Origin: Chitinophagaceae bacterium
Lineage (GTDB): Bacteria; Bacteroidota; Bacteroidia; Chitinophagales; Chitinophagaceae
DNA: 64,000 bases
Reading direction: 5' to 3'
NCBI GenBank assembly: GCA_016703625.1
Contig: JADJBP010000009.1
Location: 62,001 to 126,000, forward strand
A program made the position numbers and the translations under genes. Below are positions 59,375-64,000 of this stretch, piece after piece. The notes beneath the pieces were generated by a model. It saw only the letters and a program-made list of their open reading frames with translations. It searched no databases and had not been told where the DNA came from. Position 1 is the first letter of the stretch; each line of letters opens with the position of its first letter.

Positions 59375-60545
59375 ATGTCGAAAAAAGATTTTTACGAAAT
59401 ACTGGGAGTATCCAAATCTTCCTCGCAGGATGAAATAAAAAAAGCATACCGCAAGGTTGCCATGCAACATCATCCCGACAGGAACCCGGGAGATAAATCA
59501 GCCGAAGAGAAATTTAAAGAAGCTGCTGAAGCTTACGAGATATTAAGTGATGCAGACAAGCGTGCCCAATACGACAGGTTTGGACACCAGGCATTCAGCC
59601 CGGGCAGAGGTGGTGGAGGTTATAGCGGCGGGGGTGGTATGAATATGGATGATATCTTCAGCCAGTTTGGAGATATTTTTGGCGACGACAGCCCCTTTGG
59701 AAGTTTTTTTGCGGGGGAGCGGCAGGCGCAGTTCGGGGGGCAGAAGCCGCGGAACCAGGGGCAGCAACCTGCGGGTAAAAATAAAACTGAATTTTGAAGA
59801 GATAGCGAAAGGAGCACAAAAGACCATCAAGGTAAAAAAATATGTGCTCTGCACTACCTGTACCGGAAGCGGGGCAAAAGATAAGAACAGTGTGCAGAAC
59901 TGCGGTACCTGCGGGGGCAGCGGGCAGGTACGGCGTGTTCAAAATACTTTTTTGGGACAGATGCAAACCGTTACCACCTGCCCCACCTGCAATGGCGAAG
60001 GCAGCACGGTAACGCATAAATGCACAGCCTGCAAAGGCGATGGAAGGGTTTATGGCGAAGAAACGGTGACCATTGACATCCCGGCAGGCGTGCAGGAAGG
60101 CATGCAGCTAAGCCTCAGCGGAAAAGGCAATGCCGGTGAACGGGGGGGATCGGCAGGTGACCTGATCGTACTGATAGAAGAAGAATCGCATCCCCAGTTA
60201 CACCGGGATGGATTGAATGTGGCCTTTGACCTGCACATCTCCATACCGGATGCCGTATTCGGAACACAGATTGAAGTGCCTACTATAGATGGCAGGGCAA
60301 AGATCAAAATACCTCCCGGAACACAGAGTGGAAAAATCTTCAGGCTCAAAGGAAAGGGTTTCCCCAATGTGAACAGTTATGAAAAAGGCGACCAGCTGAT
60401 ACAGGTAAATGTATGGACGCCCCAGCATGTATCTTCTGCCGAAAAAGACATGCTTGAAAAATTACAGCATTCAGAAAATTTTCAGCCCAAGCCGGATAAA
60501 AATGATAAATCATTCTTTGATAAGGTACGGGAAATGTTTTCTTAG
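59375..60545 (+). CDS. dnaJ: Chaperone DnaJ (frameshifted)
   Basis: Hsp40 co-chaperone. The J domain starts MSKKDFYEILGVSKSSSQDE with the HPD motif in MQHHPDRNPGD, then a Gly-rich stretch. After one extra T in the run near 59704-59710 the protein goes on in another frame with RGSNLRVKIKLNFEEIAKGA. The zinc region has four CxxCxGxG units (CTTCTGSG, CGTCGGSG, CPTCNGEG, CTACKGDG). The C-terminal substrate domains follow, ending DKVREMFS. Corrected length 389. It overlaps the VWA gene end by 4 bases, tail to tail. Confidence 0.93.
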
Positions 60546-62313
60546 TCGCTTTTGTTTTTCTTTCGTTTTTTAGATGCATAAATTTCCTGTGCCTTCCCGA
60601 TCATCTGTATAAACTCAGTTTGAAGAAAACTTGCCGGGTTATAGGATTCTGATGCGATCCTTTGTATATCCTCCCACTCAACAGATTTGATATATTGCGA
60701 CTGTTTTAATTTAAGACCATACATGGCAACGGCAGCGGCAAACTGCAGTTCCTTATCTATATTTTTAAATTCTGTAAAGTTTGCGAGGCAGGATTTCTTT
60801 AACTGTAAGTGTGCCGTATCATCACAAAGACTGTAACGCAATTCTATTTCAGCAAGCAGGTTCTCCGGAAAAACATCCACTTTAAAAAGTTTGTCGCTGG
60901 CAGGAATGATCTCAAAAATGGCCATCACGGAGTTGCCGCTCCCGATCTCCCCTCCTTCCAGGTCAATACTGCTGTCTGCTACCGCATCCCTCCTGTTATC
61001 AAACCCTATCAACCTGTAGTCCTTTACCAGGTCTGGATTAAATTTCAGGTTCATGAACACATCATCTGCCACAGCATAAAAGGTTTGGGTAAGTTCCTTT
61101 ACCAGCACTTTCTCTGCTTCCTGCAAATCATCCAGGTAAGCATAATTCCCATTTCCCTTCTTTGCCAGGGTTGCCAGTTTTGAATCCTTTAAATTACCCA
61201 TGCCAACTCCAAGACAGGTAAGATAGATACCGCTCTGCCGCTCCCTGGTGATCAGGTCTTCCAGTGCTTTTTCAGAAGTAAGCCCAACATTAAAATCACC
61301 ATCAGTTGCCAGTATAACCCTGTTGCTGCCGTTTTCATTAAACGTATTCCGGGCAAGTGAATAAGCGGTCATAATTGCCGCTTCGCCGGGCGTATCGCCA
61401 CTGGCAGTCAGTTCTTCAATTGATTTAATAATTTTATCCTTTTCGGACCCCCGGTCGGTTGCAGCCAGATTCCCACATTACCACCATAAGTGACTATCGA
61501 AACCGTATCGATTGCACGCAGGTTTTTCACAAACATCTGGAAAGCGGCTTTCAGTAACGGCAAACGGTTGGACATATCCATACTCCCGGACACATCGATC
61601 AAAAAAACAAAATTACCCGGAGGCACCATGTCCAGGTCTAATTTCCTGGCATTGATGTTTAAAAAAAGCAGTTGTTTTTCCATATCCCACGGGCAGGAAG
61701 TAAGCTGGGATTCAAAGCGGAAAAGTTCATCCTTACCGGGCTCCCGGTAATGCAGGTTGAAATAGTTAACCATCTCTTCCGTACGTACCGCATCAGGAGG
61801 TACCGCACTTTGCATATTGATAAAACGCCGCACATTGCTGTATGAGGCTTTATTGACATTTAAAGCAAACCCGGTATTTGGGTATTTGTAAGCTTTTACA
61901 TATTCATTCTCTACCAGTTGAAAATAGGTTTCACTGTTTACATACCATCGTACCCTGGATGTTTGCTCCAGGTTTTTTGTAACAGAGATCAGTTTGGGCC
62001 GGTTGCTGCTGACATTGGAAGCCATTATCTTTAAAACGATATACTGCCATTGCTCACTGTTTACTTTTGTTGTTTTGGATTCATATCCATCCAGGCTTAT
62101 TGTCACTGAATCATGCAGGATATTGGTAGTTATACCAAATCCGCCATAGGCACCGGAATAATAAATATGGTTATTGGAGTGCAGGTGAATTTTGGCATTT
62201 TGCAATGGCTGGTTTTTCTCATCCTTTATTTCGCCCCGCAGGTAATACTGGGCGTTGACAGTTACAGTCAATAATACCAATAAAATATAGAAAAAGATTT
62301 TTTTCACTTGCAA
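60542..62313 (-). CDS. Secreted VWA-domain protein, YfbK-like (frameshifted)
   Basis: About 590 residues. Signal peptide (MQVKKIFFYILLVLLTVTVN). A carboxypeptidase-regulatory-like domain (GEIKDEKNQPLQNAKIHLHS) comes first. A YfbK-type N-terminal region (NTGFALNVNKASYSNVRRFI, RTEEMVNYF) leads into a von Willebrand A domain with MIDAS FLIDVSGSMDMSNRLPLL and LATDGDFNVGLTS. A DUF3520-like C-terminus follows. One G is missing at ACCGGGGGTCC near 61450. Restoring it gives PTGGSEKDKIIKSIEELTAS. Function unknown, probably metal-dependent adhesion in the envelope. Confidence 0.85.
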
Positions 62314-62379
62314 GCTGATTGTAACAAAAAAGTATAATACCCGTATCTAAGATATCCTTTTATTGTCTGCTGCTGCCTG

Positions 62380-62916
62380 TTAATCCTCAACCAACTGGTA
62401 AATTTCCTTTAAATTCCTGCCAAGACCGTCATAATCAAGTCCATAACCAAGCAGAAATTTGTTTGGAACACTGAATCCCAGGTAATCTATCTTCAGCGGG
62501 TACACCAACGCATCCGGCTTGTGCAGTAAGGCTGCGATCTTTAAACTGGCAGGTTGCTGGTTTATTAACTGCGGTAAAAATTCATGCAGGGTTTTACCGG
62601 TATCCACGATGTCTTCAATGATAACAACATGCCTGTTCTGTAATGGTTCATCCAGTCCAATGGATGTGATCACATTACCCGTAGACTTTGTTCCTTTATA
62701 GGAAGCCAGTTTTATAAAACAGATCTCTGCATCAATAGAAAGTTCCTTAAAAAGGTCGGAAGCAAACATAAATGATCCATTTAAAATGGCAATGAACAGT
62801 GGCTTTTTACCGGTATAATCCGCATTGATCTGCTTTGCCAGTATGGCGATCTGTTCCTTTATCGGCTCCGCTTTAATATATGGCTTGAATTTTTTATCCA
62901 GTACCTGTATAACCAT
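62380..62916 (-). CDS. hpt: Hypoxanthine phosphoribosyltransferase
   Basis: 178 residues, intact. Purine salvage: transfers ribose-5-P from PRPP to hypoxanthine or guanine. The PRPP loop is VVIIEDIVDTGKTLHEF. Also seen: PLFIAILNGSFMFASDLFKE, SYKGTKSTGNV flexible loop, and VPNKFLLGYGLDYDGLGRNL near the base-binding site. It stands between the VWA gene and the glucosaminidase gene, all on the minus strand. Confidence 0.95.
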   Translation of the reverse strand: MVIQVLDKKFKPYIKAEPIKEQIAILAKQINADYTGKKPLFIAILNGSFMFASDLFKELSIDAEICFIKLASYKGTKSTGNVITSIGLDEPLQNRHVVIIEDIVDTGKTLHEFLPQLINQQPASLKIAALLHKPDALVYPLKIDYLGFSVPNKFLLGYGLDYDGLGRNLKEIYQLVED

Positions 62917-62952
62917 GCGTGTTCAGTTTTTTTAATCTAGGTAAAAAAGTTG

Positions 62953-64000
62953 CTATTTTGAAACAATGATCTGCTGACCGATCTTTAATTGATCAGAATC
63001 AAGTTTATTCCATTCCTTTAACTGCTGCACGGAAACTTTATAGGTTTTGGCAATGCTGTACAAACCTTCTTTTGGTGCAACCAGGTGTACTTTGCTGTTT
63101 TTATTGCCTGGAGTTGCTGTATATGCAACCGGTTGTAACAATAACCTTGTGGAGGAATTAAATGTAGTACCGGCACTTAAATGATTATACGCTAAAAGAA
63201 AGGAAAGCTGTATACCTGCATGTTGCGCAACTTCATGAACCGTTTCACCCGGTTGTGCAAAATAAAATTCCTTTTCGCCGGTTCGTGGCTTTTTTTGCAG
63301 GTAGATATACTGATCGGCAGCCAGCAAACCCTCCTCCGTAAAATCATTAAACTGCATCAGTTTTTGTAAACTGATATTGTTTGCATTGGCAACTGCCAGC
63401 AGGGAAGTACCTTTTTCACAAAAACACATTTGGTATTATTAATGCTGCTGAGCTTATCCGGATCCCCTTTTATTTCCTGATCTATTTGAGGGCCACCGGT
63501 TTTTTCACCCGTAATAACCAAAGGCTGGTTTGTATTACCGTCAACTGCCGGTCTTGCCAGGTCATTACCGGGTAATGCATTCAATGCTGCCAGGCTGTAT
63601 TGTTGCAGGTTGTATTGTTCAATATATTTGATCAGCAGATCAGGATACCTTGGATTGGTTGCATAACCCGCTTTTTTCAGCCCTTTTGCCCAGCCGGCAT
63701 AATCCGTGGGATCCAGGTTGAACAAAGAACCATACCGCTTGCTGAACTTTAAAAAATCACTGTGGTCCCTGTAACTTTCATCCGCATTGGTATATGCCCT
63801 GAAACATTCGCCGGTGGCATCATCATCATGGGTAACGGATTCACCGTTCCAGGTACTTTTGCATTTTATGCCAAAATGATTGTTTGATCTCTTTACCAGT
63901 TCACTGTTACCGTTCTCCGATTCCAAAATACCCTGTGCCAGTGTAATGGAAGCCGGAACTCCCGAGCGTTTCATTTCGCTGATGGCAATATCCTTAAACT
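62953..64000 (-). CDS. Glucosaminidase-domain peptidoglycan hydrolase with LysM repeats (frameshifted; 5' end beyond window)
   Basis: The open frame enters from the right edge (FKDIAISEMKRSGVPASITL). The FlgJ/glucosaminidase domain has ASITLAQGILESENGNSELV with the catalytic Glu, then NNHFGIKCKSTWNG and RAYTNADESYRDHSDFL. A Pro/Gly linker follows. One T is missing in the run near 63418-63424. The downstream frame has LysM-like units (GTSLLAVANANNISLQKLMQ, GETVHEVAQHAGIQLSFLLA, GLYSIAKTYKVSVQQLKEWN) and ends KIGQQIIVSK. It probably cuts the glycan strands of the cell wall. The N-terminus and signal are outside the window. Confidence 0.85.

Noticed and set aside
59600..59800. Programmed frameshifting in dnaJ
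   Set aside because: The break is a T run like all other breaks in the window, with no slippery heptamer plus structure and no known dnaJ recoding.

Overview
The window comes from a member of the Bacteroidota, most likely the Chitinophagales (Chitinophagaceae). The lineage signs are: a type IX secretion (T9SS) C25 sortase-like protease beside a PorV-family barrel; promoters of the form TTTG-N18..21-TAnnTTTG; start codons without Shine-Dalgarno sequences, except rpsU; DUF4920, DUF6702 and paired DUF1573 genes; a fused E1 alpha/beta dehydrogenase; PafA; and the gene order rpsU-xerC-hpf-tRNAs-tuf-tRNA-Trp-secE-nusG. It is ordinary chromosome. I see no rRNA, transposase, prophage, CRISPR array or defence island.

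Layout. Positions 1-5400 (minus strand) hold the translation block: rpsU, xerC, hpf, four tRNAs, tuf, tRNA-Trp, secE and nusG. It ends in a terminator, and DUF4920 follows where rplK is usual. Positions 5400-16950 hold ribE, a GT-C-like membrane protein, hscA, the PorU2/PorV2-type T9SS pair and tyrS. Positions 17000-30360 hold secreted hydrolases (S9 peptidase, SGNH esterase, GH125), a cyanophycin locus (cphB, a class V aminotransferase and divergent cphA), tRNA-Gln, pafA, an alpha-oxoamine synthase and an S51 peptidase. Positions 30360-44250 hold a sortilin-like propeller protein, a broken MORN-like gene, a secreted esterase, an M1 peptidase, HupE, DUF6702, a CorC/HlyC protein, a PAP2 phosphatase and two tandem LtaS-like phosphatases. 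Positions 44250-64000 hold a methyltransferase, glmM, a cysteine desulfurase, tryptophan 2,3-dioxygenase, an outer-membrane barrel, yebC, phzF, a TRIC-like channel, the fused E1, two DUF1573 genes, a peroxiredoxin, a tiny T9SS sorting-domain protein, rlmI, grpE-dnaJ, a VWA protein, hpt and a glucosaminidase/LysM protein that runs off the right edge.

Two patterns cut across the window. First, about half of the long genes are broken by single-base indels, nearly all in homopolymers, even in essential genes (nusG, hscA, glmM, dnaJ). One base restores a continuous family-typical protein each time, so this looks like uncorrected long-read error rather than pseudogenization. Such genes are given as one reconstructed span with the break positions. 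Second, many intergenic gaps carry short tandem words with a 7- or 8-bp period. Each locus has its own word, and most have a second, inverted arm. They sit between tRNA genes and in the leaders of secE, cphA, glmM, cysteine desulfurase, yebC and tryptophan dioxygenase. This is the most interesting unexplained structure here. Others are the strong Shine-Dalgarno of rpsU, a GC-rich repeat inserted in-frame in hscA, a GC-rich block beside tRNA-Trp bounded by a 12-bp direct repeat, and a possible short terminated RNA upstream of the peroxiredoxin gene.
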